Shown in pieces: positions 1-8,919 of a stretch of 64,000 nucleotides of DNA. This DNA comes from Chlamydiales bacterium (GTDB lineage Bacteria; Chlamydiota; Chlamydiia; Chlamydiales; JACKPQ01), in the NCBI GenBank assembly GCA_024233435.1, contig JACKPQ010000002.1:310001-374000 (forward strand), in the 5' to 3' direction. Within the stretch, counting starts at the first letter, position 1. Every line of letters begins with the position of its first letter. The notes beneath the pieces are model-generated. The model did not search any database. It was not told where the DNA came from and saw nothing but the letters and a program-made list of their open reading frames with translations. Position numbers and translations under genes: made by a program.

Positions 1-22
1 TATGGCGGATGACCATTAATTG

Positions 23-352
23 TTAAAGGCCGAGCTTTTTGGCATCGGATGGAGAGATGTTGATTTGTTGCAGGCCGGGATTTTTTCTGAACTGTTTTTT
101 GTATTTGAGAACAAGGTCTTTGTTATTGGGTTCTGCTTTGATTGCAAAGATTTGTGTGCGGGTGAGGGTTTGTTTAGTGGGATGAGCTTCTTCCTTCGTG
201 CCCCTGGTTGTATCAACGATTTGGCGATTTTTGAGGCTGAAAGAGGTTGGAAATTTGACCCCTCTGGGGATGGTGATCGAAAGTATAGGCTTTTCTTCTA
301 GGGATTGTTCTTTTAATGAATGTAATGAAGGTGTTCCATCTATTTTCTGCAT
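23..352 (-). CDS. Hypothetical protein, 109 aa
   Basis: Small basic protein that I do not recognise. No signal peptide, membrane segment or known motif is visible; the N-terminal half is rich in Ser/Thr/Pro/Lys and the C-terminal half ends in KKLGL. The start is supported by an AAAGGA Shine-Dalgarno about 7 nt upstream of the ATG and by a good sigma70-like promoter further upstream (383-411). It is monocistronic and lies downstream of putA on the same strand. An overlapping 93-codon frame on the other strand (20-301) has no such signals and is taken as a shadow. Confidence 0.65.
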   Translation of the reverse strand: MQKIDGTPSLHSLKEQSLEEKPILSITIPRGVKFPTSFSLKNRQIVDTTRGTKEEAHPTKQTLTRTQIFAIKAEPNNKDLVLKYKKQFRKNPGLQQINISPSDAKKLGL

Positions 353-382
353 AATTTGTCCTTTGTTAAAAGATATAAAAAT

Positions 383-411
383 AGTTTAACAAATAGATGA
401 TTTATTGTCAA
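383..411 (-). promoter_or_regulatory. Sigma70-type promoter for the 109-aa gene
   Basis: Read on the minus strand: a perfect TTGACA -35 box (406-411), a 17-nt spacer and a TAAACT -10 box (383-388, 4/6 match), followed about 30 nt later by the start of the 109-aa gene. It separates that gene from putA, so the two are probably not cotranscribed from the putA promoter alone. Confidence 0.6.
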
Positions 412-440
412 TCAATTACTTTATTCTAAGTGGTTAGTTG

Positions 441-3400
441 TTATAGGGTTGGCTTTCGCAGTTCGCCATCTCGAATGCCAAGGTTGCCATAGCGGTGGTA
501 GTCAAAGGAGATGGAGAGCTCACGTAGGTAGTGAAGGAGCTCATAGCGCCCGTTAGCGAGGACGGGACCAATAGAAGGTGTGCAATTTGCTGACCTACAA
601 ATGGTTATGAGATTTGAATCAGGTGGTGATAGGAGGCGTAGGCGGCGGATATCGTGATTTTTGATGCGTTTTTTTAGCTCGTCTAGGGTCTCTCGGTGTA
701 GAGAAAAGTGGGGCAAAAGAAGCTCCCAGTTGGCATGGGCGCGGAAATCAATTTCTTTGGGGTCCCAAGAAACTTGTAGGGGCGCTTTGCAGGTGAGGGC
801 TGCTGCGATGACGCGTAAGATATCGATGGGTTTATCGCCCGGAAAAATGCGGAGGGCGATTTTTTTACGGGGAATGTAGCGCAAAATGTTATCTTGCCCA
901 ATGAGTTTGATTCGATCTTTGTCGTTACCAAGGCGTTGGTACCAGTAGGCGTAGTTGGAAAGGCTGCCATACCAAAGGCCTTGCTCTTCAGTTGTAAAGT
1001 CGAATTTTTCTAAAAGAGGCGTGAGGTTGTTAACGAGTTCGCCAACGGGGTACTTTTCTTTGGGAAGGTCGGCATGTTTTAGGTGCATAAATTGCATGAG
1101 ATAGTTGCTGCCGCCGGCTTTAACACCAAAACCGAAGCTGCTTTGTTTAGTGCCGCCAAAGGGTTGTCGACGAACGATGGCGCCCGTGGTAGTGCGGTTG
1201 ATATAAAGATTACCAGCTCGAATGGCTTGTTGCCATTTGTGCTGCTCGCGCTCGTCGAGGGAATGTAGCCCTGAGGTGAGGCCGTAGGGTGTACCGTTAG
1301 CAAGCTTAATGGCGTGGTCGAGGTTGTTAGCGCACATGATGCCCAGCACCGGGCCAAAGAGCTCCGTTTGATGTGTAAAGCCACCTTTTTTTACGCCGAG
1401 TTTGATGCCAGGAGACCAGAGATTGGGATTACGTGTGTCTTGGCGAGGCTCTAAAAGCCACTCTTCGCCTGGCTCAAGTCTAGTGAGTCCGCGAAGAAGC
1501 TTTTCACCGGGTTGTTTGATCAGTGGGGTAATTTTTGAGGATAGATCCCACGCAGATCCGACATGAAGGGAGGCTGCAGCATCGCGGAGCTGACGACGAA
1601 AGGTTGAGTCGTGGTAAACTTCATGCTCGCAAATGGCAAGGCTTGTGGCGCTACATTTTTGTCCGTTATGTCCAAAAGCAGAATGGAGCAGGTCTTTTAC
1701 TGCCTGGTCTCGATCAGCAAGTGCTGTGATGATCATGGCATTTTTGCCGCCCGTTTCTGCTGAAATTTCGAGATTAGGTCTAAGAGAAATAAAGTGCTGG
1801 GCAGTCTCTGTTGAGCCGGTTAAAATAACACCTGTAAGGCGAGGATCGCGAACGAGATTGGACCCTTCAGGGTCATCGGCAGTTGGAATGAATTGTAAAA
1901 CGTTTTGGTCGATGCCCGATTCCCAAAAGCAGCAAGCAAGCAGATAGCCGCAAAGAACGGTTTCCGTTGCGGGTTTAAAGAGGACGCAATTGCCGGCTAA
2001 TAGGGCGCCGATGATGCCGCCAGCTGGAATGGCGATTGGAAAATTCCAGGGAGATGCGACAAGATAAGTCCCTTTTGGGGACAGCTCTAAATCTGTGCAA
2101 AGGTGCATGCGCTGCATCACATCCACGTAGTAATCGGCAAAATCAATGGCCTCAGAAACTTCACTATCGGCTTCAGCAAAGGATTTTCCACCATCTTTAA
2201 TCATGGCTCCGATTAGGGCGCCCCTTTTTTTTCGCAAAATGTTGGCAAGCTTCTTTATGCAAGCGCATCGGGTTGTAACGGGGACGTTTGCCCAATGTTG
2301 CTCGTGACCTTTAGCAACGATAAGGGCCTTATCGAGCTCGGCTGTTGTTGCAGAGGAAAAACTATAGCACGATTGTAGTGGTTGAGATTTATCCCATCCG
2401 TGGGCGGAAGGGGGATTGTGGTGGATGGTTTGGCTACCGATGACAAGTGGAATGGGCTCAATGATTTTGTGTTGCCACTCCTCGATAATCTTTTTAGCCC
2501 ATTTTGCATTTTGTGGAAGAGAAAAGTCTGTATCGGGCTCGTTTTCAAAAGACATTCCTGCTGGTATTTGCACGTGCTTGTTGCGATCTTGGGTGCGTCT
2601 GCAGCTGTGATCAAGCTGGTTGAGCTCTTTGCAGCTTTCTAAAAACATGGTCACTTGCATATCCCATTCATCAGAACCAGGCTCTAGGCCAAAGCTATAG
2701 CGCAAGAAATTATCAGGCCCTGTGTTTTCGTCGAGTCGGCGAAAGAGGTATGCTAAAGCGTGTTGAAAATCTTTTGCGGTCGCAACAGGCGTGTAAAGCA
2801 AAACGTTTTGGCAAAGATTTTGGATAACATCGCGGTAGTGGTCGCACATGCCTTCTAGCATTTCAAATTCCACCGTTTCTTCGACACCGCGTTCTGCACG
2901 GAGGATCAAGGCGTAGGCGATGTCAAATAGATTGTGTGAGCCAACGCCGATGCGCACTGAACTCATGCGTTCAGGGTGCATTGCAAAATCGAGCATCATT
3001 TTAAAGTTGCCATCGGTTTCCACTTTGTTTTGGTAAGGTGCGCGTGGCCAGCCTTTGATGGAAGCTTCCACATCTTCCATTGCGATGTTTGCTCCCTTGA
3101 CGATGCGAATACGGATTGGTGCACCACCATTTTGCACGCGCTCTTCCGCCCAGGCAGTTAGGTGTTGCAGGTGATCAAACGATTCGGGAAGATAGGCCTG
3201 CAGAGCGATGCCTGCGGTTAGCGATAAGAATTCTGATTCGCTGAGGACTCTTTTGAAGAGGTCGACAGTGAGATGAGTATCGCGGAACTCTTCCATGTCT
3301 AACGTGACAAGCTTAGCGGGGTAAGTGGTCATAGCAGCGCGGTAAAGCTCGCGCAGGCGCTCGGCGAGTTTGTCGAGGGTATCGTCCCATGCAAGGGGAT

Positions 3401-4031
3401 TGATTTGAGAATAAAGCGTAGAAATTTTGACCGAAACGCAATCGATGGAGTCCTTCATTAGATCATTGAGATAAATGTTTAAGCGCCGTTGTGCTTCTTG
3501 CTCTCCCAATATGGCTTCGCCAAGGTGATTGATGTTAAGACGAAAATTTTGCTGACGCCTTTTTTGTAAATGTCTTACAAACTTTTCATGTTCACCGGAG
3601 ATGATGACATGCGATGTCATTTGGCGCAAAGAGCGCATGGCCATTTTAACAGTTAGACTTGGAAAGGTCTGTCCGAGAAGGCGGAATGCACAGAGCTTAA
3701 GCTTTTTAACTGGGCTTAGAAAACGGGGTAGGCCATAGAGGTCAAGAAGATGGCAAATTTGCTCTGTAGCCCTCACTGGGTCTGTGGTGCGAAAGGATCG
3801 ATCTGTAAAAGCAGTAGAAAAAGTTTTACCGCGAGCATCGTGCATCATGCGATAAAGCTCTGCCTGTCTAGTTTTTTCTGCTTTAGATTGAATGCGAAGC
3901 GATTCAGAAAGAAGGTGTTGGGCGAGGTTAAGTGCCTCTTTTTTTCTCTTATCGGGGTCAAGAGGCTCGCTCTTGACGTTATCGAGGAGGGCTTTTACCT
4001 CTTCCATATGTGGAGAATCTTTATCTGGCAT
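441..4031 (-). CDS. putA: Bifunctional proline dehydrogenase / L-glutamate-5-semialdehyde dehydrogenase
   Basis: Oxidises proline to glutamate in two steps on one polypeptide. The FAD-dependent PRODH barrel covers roughly residues 90-480; an ALDH-family P5C dehydrogenase follows from about 540 to 1010. The ALDH catalytic pair is visible: Glu759 in AETGG and Cys793 in GHNGQKC. The conserved PFGGTKQSS motif lies near the end of the ALDH domain, and about 180 extra residues follow it. With 1196 aa it lacks the N-terminal ribbon-helix-helix repressor domain of E. coli PutA (1320 aa), so it is an enzyme only. It is divergent from the NamZ-like gene at 4093 with about 60 bp between them. It implies use of host proline as carbon or nitrogen source. 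Confidence 0.95.
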   Translation of the reverse strand: MPDKDSPHMEEVKALLDNVKSEPLDPDKRKKEALNLAQHLLSESLRIQSKAEKTRQAELYRMMHDARGKTFSTAFTDRSFRTTDPVRATEQICHLLDLYGLPRFLSPVKKLKLCAFRLLGQTFPSLTVKMAMRSLRQMTSHVIISGEHEKFVRHLQKRRQQNFRLNINHLGEAILGEQEAQRRLNIYLNDLMKDSIDCVSVKISTLYSQINPLAWDDTLDKLAERLRELYRAAMTTYPAKLVTLDMEEFRDTHLTVDLFKRVLSESEFLSLTAGIALQAYLPESFDHLQHLTAWAEERVQNGGAPIRIRIVKGANIAMEDVEASIKGWPRAPYQNKVETDGNFKMMLDFAMHPERMSSVRIGVGSHNLFDIAYALILRAERGVEETVEFEMLEGMCDHYRDVIQNLCQNVLLYTPVATAKDFQHALAYLFRRLDENTGPDNFLRYSFGLEPGSDEWDMQVTMFLESCKELNQLDHSCRRTQDRNKHVQIPAGMSFENEPDTDFSLPQNAKWAKKIIEEWQHKIIEPIPLVIGSQTIHHNPPSAHGWDKSQPLQSCYSFSSATTAELDKALIVAKGHEQHWANVPVTTRCACIKKLANILRKKRGALIGAMIKDGGKSFAEADSEVSEAIDFADYYVDVMQRMHLCTDLELSPKGTYLVASPWNFPIAIPAGGIIGALLAGNCVLFKPATETVLCGYLLACCFWESGIDQNVLQFIPTADDPEGSNLVRDPRLTGVILTGSTETAQHFISLRPNLEISAETGGKNAMIITALADRDQAVKDLLHSAFGHNGQKCSATSLAICEHEVYHDSTFRRQLRDAAASLHVGSAWDLSSKITPLIKQPGEKLLRGLTRLEPGEEWLLEPRQDTRNPNLWSPGIKLGVKKGGFTHQTELFGPVLGIMCANNLDHAIKLANGTPYGLTSGLHSLDEREQHKWQQAIRAGNLYINRTTTGAIVRRQPFGGTKQSSFGFGVKAGGSNYLMQFMHLKHADLPKEKYPVGELVNNLTPLLEKFDFTTEEQGLWYGSLSNYAYWYQRLGNDKDRIKLIGQDNILRYIPRKKIALRIFPGDKPIDILRVIAAALTCKAPLQVSWDPKEIDFRAHANWELLLPHFSLHRETLDELKKRIKNHDIRRLRLLSPPDSNLITICRSANCTPSIGPVLANGRYELLHYLRELSISFDYHRYGNLGIRDGELRKPTL

Positions 4032-4092
4032 ACCTTTAAGTTACTCTATTTTCCTTTCCTAGAAAAGACAATTTCGCTTTTAATGGAGAGAT

Positions 4093-5301
4093 ATGAAGTG
4101 GATCCTTTTATTTATTCCGTTTGTTTTGTTTAGCCAGGTGCAATTGGGCATTGATGCGTTTTTTGAAGATGGACATGCGCAGAGGCTAAAAGGGAAAAAT
4201 GTGGTTCTTGTCACAAACCATACAGCCGTGGATCAGCAATTGTGTTTGAGTGCAGATCGGTTTTTAAATGCGCCGTTTAAGCTTGTAGGGTTATGGACGC
4301 CTGAGCATGGGCTCCAAGGCGTGTCCTATGCAAGCGAGCATGTTCCAGACTCAAAGTATAAAAACAGCGTGCCTGTCCACTCTTTGCATGGTGATAAAAA
4401 ACGCCCGACGCAAGAAATGTTTAAAGGTGTTGATTTTATCGTCTATGACATTCAAGACATCGGACTTCGCTCCTATACATTTGCCAGCACGCTTTATCTG
4501 GTTATGGAAGAGGCTGCGCGATTTAAGGTTCCCGTTATTGTGTTAGATAGGCCTAATCCCTTGGGGGGGCTCATGGTCGATGGGCCGATGCTCTGTCAAA
4601 AGCTGCGCTCATTTGTGGGGTATTTGAATGTGCCCTATTGTCACGGGATGACAATTGGAGAGCTGGCACTGTTTTTCAATAGCGAATACAAAGTTCATTG
4701 TGATTTAAAAGTTGTTCCGATGAAGCATTGGTCCCGCTCGATGATCTATAGCGACACAAAATTAAAATGGATTCCAACAAGTCCTCACATTCCTGAGATG
4801 GATACCCCAATATATTGCGCTACCACGGGTGTTTTAGGAGAGCTTGGAATTGTAAACATCGGTGTTGGGTATACGCTTCCCTTTAAACTGGTTGGTGCGC
4901 CATGGATTGATGCCGAGGTTTTTGCAAAGACACTCAATGAGCAAAAGCGAGCAGGTGTTCGATTTGTGCCGTTTCACTATCGCCCTTTCTATGGACTATT
5001 TAAAGGTCAAGATTGTCATGGCGTGATGATAGACGTTACAGATAAAGGGGCGTATCAGCCCCTTAGCACAGGGTATATGATCATAGGTGTTTTAAAAAGC
5101 TTGTACCCAAAGCCATTTCTAGAGCAACTAAGTAAAATTGCACCATTGCGCAAAGAGCTTTTTTGTAAAGTCAACGGCAATGAGGCTATACTAAAATATT
5201 TGCTGACCGATCCCTACCCGGCTTGGAAGTGCATCTCCTTTGAGCAAAGTGAGCGTCAAGCCTTCAAAAAAACACGAGAAAAATACCTGCTATATAATTA
5301 G
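4093..5301 (+). CDS. DUF1343 / NamZ-like exo-beta-N-acetylmuramidase, exported
   Basis: 402 aa, beginning with a short hydrophobic signal peptide (MKWILLFIPFVLFSQVQ). Family hallmarks are visible in order: VTNHTAVD near residue 40, LWTPEHGLQG, YDIQDIGLRSYTF, and DRPNPLGG. DUF1343 includes Bacillus NamZ (YbbC), which removes terminal MurNAc from peptidoglycan fragments; a periplasmic role in peptidoglycan turnover is therefore likely here. This fits the murA gene in the same window. GGAGAG sits just before the ATG. Its stop codon lies inside the CIRCE-like operator of groES-groEL. The substrate is inferred from the family only. Confidence 0.85.
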   Translation: MKWILLFIPFVLFSQVQLGIDAFFEDGHAQRLKGKNVVLVTNHTAVDQQLCLSADRFLNAPFKLVGLWTPEHGLQGVSYASEHVPDSKYKNSVPVHSLHGDKKRPTQEMFKGVDFIVYDIQDIGLRSYTFASTLYLVMEEAARFKVPVIVLDRPNPLGGLMVDGPMLCQKLRSFVGYLNVPYCHGMTIGELALFFNSEYKVHCDLKVVPMKHWSRSMIYSDTKLKWIPTSPHIPEMDTPIYCATTGVLGELGIVNIGVGYTLPFKLVGAPWIDAEVFAKTLNEQKRAGVRFVPFHYRPFYGLFKGQDCHGVMIDVTDKGAYQPLSTGYMIIGVLKSLYPKPFLEQLSKIAPLRKELFCKVNGNEAILKYLLTDPYPAWKCISFEQSERQAFKKTREKYLLYN

Positions 5302-5324
5302 CAGTTGGTTTGTGTTGGTGCTAA
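5298..5324 (+). promoter_or_regulatory. Degenerate CIRCE operator (HrcA site) upstream of groES-groEL
   Basis: The consensus CIRCE is TTAGCACTC-N9-GAGTGCTAA. Here TTAGCAGTT (5298-5306), nine spacer bases, then TGGTGCTAA (5316-5324): 7/9 matches in each arm with the exact spacing. It ends 4 bp before the -35 box of the groE promoter and overlaps the stop codon (5299-5301) of the upstream gene. HrcA repression through CIRCE is established for chlamydial groE and dnaK operons; the assignment here rests on sequence match and position. Confidence 0.75.
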
Positions 5325-5328
5325 ATTG

Positions 5329-5358
5329 TTGACTGAAAATCTATTTTTTTGCTACAAT
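5329..5358 (+). promoter_or_regulatory. groESL promoter
   Basis: TTGACT at 5329-5334 (5/6) and TACAAT at 5353-5358 (5/6), with an 18-nt spacer, immediately downstream of the CIRCE-like repeat and 36 nt before the groES ATG. The arrangement lets a repressor bound at CIRCE block the polymerase. Confidence 0.7.
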
Positions 5359-5394
5359 TGCGGTGGATGTCTAAACAGTTAAGGAGACAATTCA

Positions 5395-5688
5395 ATGACT
5401 CAGAAAATTCAACCATTGGGCGCACGTGTTTTAGTTAAGCGCTCTTCAAACACAACAACGAAAGGTGGAATTATCTTACCCGATTCTGCACAAGAAAAAC
5501 CGAAGATGGGTGAAGTTGTGGCAGTGGGTCCAGGTAAAGCAGACAAAGATGGTAAAATCAAAGCATTAGAAGTATCTGTTGGTGATAAAGTACTTTTCTC
5601 ATCCTACGCAGGGACCGAAGTTAAAGGTAGTGGTGATGAGGAATTATTGATTCTACAGGAAGACGATTTATTGGCGATTACATCATAA
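5395..5688 (+). CDS. groES: Co-chaperonin GroES
   Basis: 97 aa, the usual GroES length. It begins with the conserved IQPLGARVLVKR strand and contains the GGIILPDSAQEKPK mobile-loop region that docks onto GroEL, then the VAVGPG and GDKVLFSSYAGTEVK motifs. AAGGAG lies 8 nt before the ATG. It is the first gene of a groES-groEL operon with 12 bp between the genes, preceded by a heat-shock type operator. It caps the GroEL ring during ATP-driven folding in the cytosol. Confidence 0.98.
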   Translation: MTQKIQPLGARVLVKRSSNTTTKGGIILPDSAQEKPKMGEVVAVGPGKADKDGKIKALEVSVGDKVLFSSYAGTEVKGSGDEELLILQEDDLLAITS

Positions 5689-5700
5689 AGGAGAGAAGAC

Positions 5701-7338
5701 ATGGCGAAAAAGATGCTGAAATTTAATGAAGATGCGCTCAAATCTGTTTTAGCAGGTGTCAAGACACTGGCCAAAGCTGTAAAAGTCACGTTGGGACCGA
5801 AGGGTCGCAATGTTGTCATCAATCGAGGCTTTGGAAGTCCTCTATCGACAAAAGATGGTGTTACTGTTGCTAAAGAAATCAGCGTAAAAGACAAGTTTGA
5901 GAATATTGGTGTTCAGCTTGTCAAAGAGGCAAGCTCGCAAACATGTGATTCTGCAGGTGATGGGACGACAACAGCAGTAGTGCTTACGGAAGCTATTTTT
6001 GTTGAAGGAGCCAAGGCTGTTATTGCTGGCGCTAACCCAACATCTGTAAAGCGGGGGATAGACCAAGCAGTGCAAAAGCTTTGCGAGGCTCTCGATTCAC
6101 AAGCAGTTCATATCTCTAAGCCAGGTGAAATTGAGCAGATTGCAACTATTTCTGCAAATAATGATGCTGAAATCGGTAAAATGATTGGTGAGGCCATGCA
6201 AAAAGTTGGCAAGGACGGTACGATTACAACAGCAGATGCTAAAAGCGTTGAAACAGAACTAAAAGTCGTTGAAGGAATGCAGTTCGATAAAGGATACCTA
6301 TCGCCTTATTTCATCACGAACGGAGAGAAAATGTCTGTTGAGTTTGAGAATCCAAGCATTCTGATTACCGACAAAAAATTAACCAGTGCCAAGGATTTAG
6401 TCGCAATCTTAGAAAAGGCAGCGGAGCAAAAAGGAAAGCCGTTTTTGATCATTGCTGATGATATTGATGGGGAAGCCCTAGCAACGCTTGTTTTGAACAA
6501 ACTACGCGGTGGTCTGCCAGTTTGTGCTGTTAAGGCCCCTGCATTTGGTGATCGTCGCAAAGCAATTTTACAAGACATTGCAATTTTAACTGGAGCTACA
6601 GTTGTATCTGAAGAAGTTGGCCTCAATTTAGATGAAGTGGGCGCTGAAGTTTTTGGGTCTGCGAAGGGTGTTAAAATTACAAAAGAAGAGACAACGATCG
6701 TTGATGGGAAGGGATCACATGCCGACATCCAAAATCGAGCAGACATCATTCGCTCAGAATTGAACGATTGTAAATCTAGCTATGATCGCACGAATTTAGA
6801 AGAGCGCCTTGCTAAGTTAACAGGCGGCGTTGCTGTGATTCACGTAGGCGCATCAACAGAGGCGGAGCAAAAAGAGAAAAAGGCGCGTGTTGAGGACGCT
6901 CTTCATGCAACCAAAGCAGCTGTCATATCAGGAATTGTTCCAGGCGGTGGAGTGGCACTGATCCGAGCACGTGCTAGCCTTGATAACATCCAACGTCAGG
7001 GAGATGAGAGCTTTGGGATTGATATCATGCATCGTGCATGCGCAGCACCTGCGATTGCGATTGCCGATAACTGTGGCCGCCAGGGAAACCTCGTTGCTGA
7101 AAAGATCAGTGAGGGGAAAGGAGCTTTTGGTTACAATGGCCTGACAGATATCTTTGAGGATCTGCTAAAAGCTGGAGTGGTTGACCCCGTTTTAGTGACA
7201 AAGAGTGCGCTAAAAAATGCAGCATCGATTGCTGGCATGTTACTGACTGTTAGCGCCATTGTGACCGAGAAGCCTGAGCCAAAATCTGCCGCTGCACCAT
7301 CTATGGATGGAATGGGCGGTATGGGTGGCATGATGTAG
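5701..7338 (+). CDS. groEL: Chaperonin GroEL (60 kDa)
   Basis: 545 aa, full length. Nucleotide-binding motifs are present (VTLGPKGRNV near residue 30; DGTTTAVVL near 88), together with the hinge and apical-domain sequences and the flexible GGM-rich C-terminal tail (GMGGMGGMM). It has a strong AAAGGAG ribosome site 8 nt upstream. It is cotranscribed with groES. Its last 38 bp overlap the convergent methyltransferase gene, whose C-terminus is read antisense to the GGM tail. Some chlamydiae carry additional diverged groEL copies; this one has all features of the functional copy. Confidence 0.98.
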   Translation: MAKKMLKFNEDALKSVLAGVKTLAKAVKVTLGPKGRNVVINRGFGSPLSTKDGVTVAKEISVKDKFENIGVQLVKEASSQTCDSAGDGTTTAVVLTEAIFVEGAKAVIAGANPTSVKRGIDQAVQKLCEALDSQAVHISKPGEIEQIATISANNDAEIGKMIGEAMQKVGKDGTITTADAKSVETELKVVEGMQFDKGYLSPYFITNGEKMSVEFENPSILITDKKLTSAKDLVAILEKAAEQKGKPFLIIADDIDGEALATLVLNKLRGGLPVCAVKAPAFGDRRKAILQDIAILTGATVVSEEVGLNLDEVGAEVFGSAKGVKITKEETTIVDGKGSHADIQNRADIIRSELNDCKSSYDRTNLEERLAKLTGGVAVIHVGASTEAEQKEKKARVEDALHATKAAVISGIVPGGGVALIRARASLDNIQRQGDESFGIDIMHRACAAPAIAIADNCGRQGNLVAEKISEGKGAFGYNGLTDIFEDLLKAGVVDPVLVTKSALKNAASIAGMLLTVSAIVTEKPEPKSAAAPSMDGMGGMGGMM

Positions 7339-8068
7339 AGCCCTGGACGCAGATCCAATTGTCCTTTTCTAGAATGTGGTCGGGAGTGATCCCGGCCCAC
7401 TTCATATAGTCAGATTGTTGCTCTTTTAAAATCCCTGAAAGAATCCAATTTCCCTTAAACTCTCGCAAGAACGGGTAGGCATCCATCACTTGCATCTGCT
7501 CTTGCCAAATCATATTCATAAGAATTGTGTCGGGTTGCCACTCGGGCTTTACATCAGAAGAATAGACAGCTTGAGGCAGATCATTCAGCTCAACATTAAG
7601 TCTTGAATGATCGAGTGCTAGCGGGTCAATATCGACCATGTAAAGCTGCTTTACATTGCACTTAAGTGCCACGCAACCAAGGACTCCACTGCCGCATCCA
7701 AGATCAATCACGCTATTTTTAAGGAAAGCTTTTTGCATCATTTCAATCATCAGTTGTGTGGTGGGATGGGACAAATCACCAAAGCCGGGTCCTGGTTTGA
7801 TGCGAAGGTCATAATTTGGGATATGCATGAGCTCTCCGTCAAAATTTGGAGCGTGCGCTTGCCACTCTTGTTGCCAATCTACGGATCCATCATCTTGGCT
7901 AATTAGTTTGGAATGCTTGAGGTTTTGTAGGTTCAAGCTATGGGCAAAGCCACCTATAAGGGTGCAGTCCAGCTCCTCAATAGAATAAAGATGCTGCAGG
8001 CCGCGCACAGACAGTTCTTTTTCTGCATCAAAGGTGTTGGTAATAATTTTAAATTGATAATGCTTCAT
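7301..8068 (-). CDS. PrmA-like SAM-dependent methyltransferase
   Basis: The SAM-binding motif DLGCGSGVLG lies about two thirds into the protein, preceded by RIKPGPGFGDLSHPTT, which matches the PrmA (ribosomal protein L11 methyltransferase) signature G(P)xFGTGxHxTT in form. The start is taken at the ATG of MKHYQFKI (8068), giving 255 aa; a longer frame to 8158 would run into the next gene and adds an unlikely N-terminus. The usual N(I)L motif after the SAM site reads NMIWQEQ, so the substrate may differ from L11. It overlaps groEL by 38 bp tail to tail. Confidence 0.75.
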   Translation of the reverse strand: MKHYQFKIITNTFDAEKELSVRGLQHLYSIEELDCTLIGGFAHSLNLQNLKHSKLISQDDGSVDWQQEWQAHAPNFDGELMHIPNYDLRIKPGPGFGDLSHPTTQLMIEMMQKAFLKNSVIDLGCGSGVLGCVALKCNVKQLYMVDIDPLALDHSRLNVELNDLPQAVYSSDVKPEWQPDTILMNMIWQEQMQVMDAYPFLREFKGNWILSGILKEQQSDYMKWAGITPDHILEKDNWICVQGSTSCHPYRPFHP

Positions 8069-8108
8069 GCAAACATTATATGCTAAAAGCATGAAGTGTG
8101 CATCGTAT

Positions 8109-8837
8109 TTATCTTTTCTGACTTCGTTGTGACATAATATAAGCCAAGCTCTTCTCACCAGATTTAAGTTCTGCTACAGTGATTTCACCTTTAAAAATTG
8201 TATTTAAAAGATGTAACTTTTTCGACTTTTTTAGGCGGCTGATCATCTTGTCGATTTTCTTTGAGGGTGTCTCGGTTCCGTTAAGAAACTCTTTTAACTC
8301 ATTGACAAGTTTATCAGGACAGATATCTTCGAGTTCAGAGAATAATTTACGCATATTTGACATTTGATTCCTTGCCTTGTTAGGTTTTTGAATCTGTGTA
8401 GTCTTTGCAGTGGCAGTGGATTTTTCTACTACTTGACCATCGTCAATGGCTAGTTGTTTTTGGGTTTGTACCATCTCTTTTTCTCTTGCTAGTTGGATAT
8501 TAGTGTCCAGAAAAATTACTATAGGCATAAGGGAATCCTGTTCCTTACCTGAAGCATACTTACAAACAGTTCGTACAGCATCAGCAACCTGGGATTTTTG
8601 AATAAGGGATAATTCCTCATATTTATTGACAAAAGTCTGTGATGTTACAATGGGGATCAGCTTATGGGCTGCACTGCTAGCATCAGGTTTGTATAGACCA
8701 AGCTTTACTAGAATGTCTTTGATCTTGCTGATAAGAGTATTATCTGCGATTACAAAGTTTGAGTAGGCATATTTGTTTCCGCCAGTTAGGTCAATTCCTA
8801 ATTCTGCTACTTGTCGTAAATTACTCATATTGTTCAC
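8109..8837 (-). CDS. Hypothetical protein, 242 aa
   Basis: Not recognised. It starts at GTG (8837) or at ATG three codons later (8828). The protein is hydrophilic and Lys-rich, without signal peptide or membrane segment; residues 150-240 are predicted by eye to be mostly charged alpha-helix. A good promoter lies directly upstream (8860-8888), so it is independently transcribed, possibly with the methyltransferase that follows 40 bp downstream. Local base composition is AT-rich compared with the flanking housekeeping genes. Confidence 0.6.
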   Translation of the reverse strand: MNNMSNLRQVAELGIDLTGGNKYAYSNFVIADNTLISKIKDILVKLGLYKPDASSAAHKLIPIVTSQTFVNKYEELSLIQKSQVADAVRTVCKYASGKEQDSLMPIVIFLDTNIQLAREKEMVQTQKQLAIDDGQVVEKSTATAKTTQIQKPNKARNQMSNMRKLFSELEDICPDKLVNELKEFLNGTETPSKKIDKMISRLKKSKKLHLLNTIFKGEITVAELKSGEKSLAYIMSQRSQKR

Positions 8838-8859
8838 TGTTTTGCTTATTCTATATAAT

Positions 8860-8888
8860 ATTATAACAAAAAATTTAATAAAAGTTAA
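8860..8888 (-). promoter_or_regulatory. Promoter of the 242-aa hypothetical gene
   Basis: Minus-strand TTAACT (-35, 8883-8888, 4/6), a 17-nt AT-rich spacer and a perfect TATAAT (-10, 8860-8865), 22 nt before the GTG start. The short leader explains the absence of a strong Shine-Dalgarno only partly. Confidence 0.6.
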
Positions 8889-8919
8889 TAACTAATATTA
8901 ATCATTAATAATGAGCAGG

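Noticed and set aside
20..301. 93-codon frame on the + strand at the window start
   Set aside because: It overlaps the minus-strand 109-aa gene, which has a promoter and ribosome site; the + frame has neither.
6306..6749. 147-codon frame antisense to groEL
   Set aside because: It lies fully inside groEL, has no ribosome site and is explained by groEL codon bias.
8069..8158. Extended N-terminus of the PrmA-like protein
   Set aside because: It overlaps the 242-aa gene, has no family similarity and MKHYQFKI fits better as the start.
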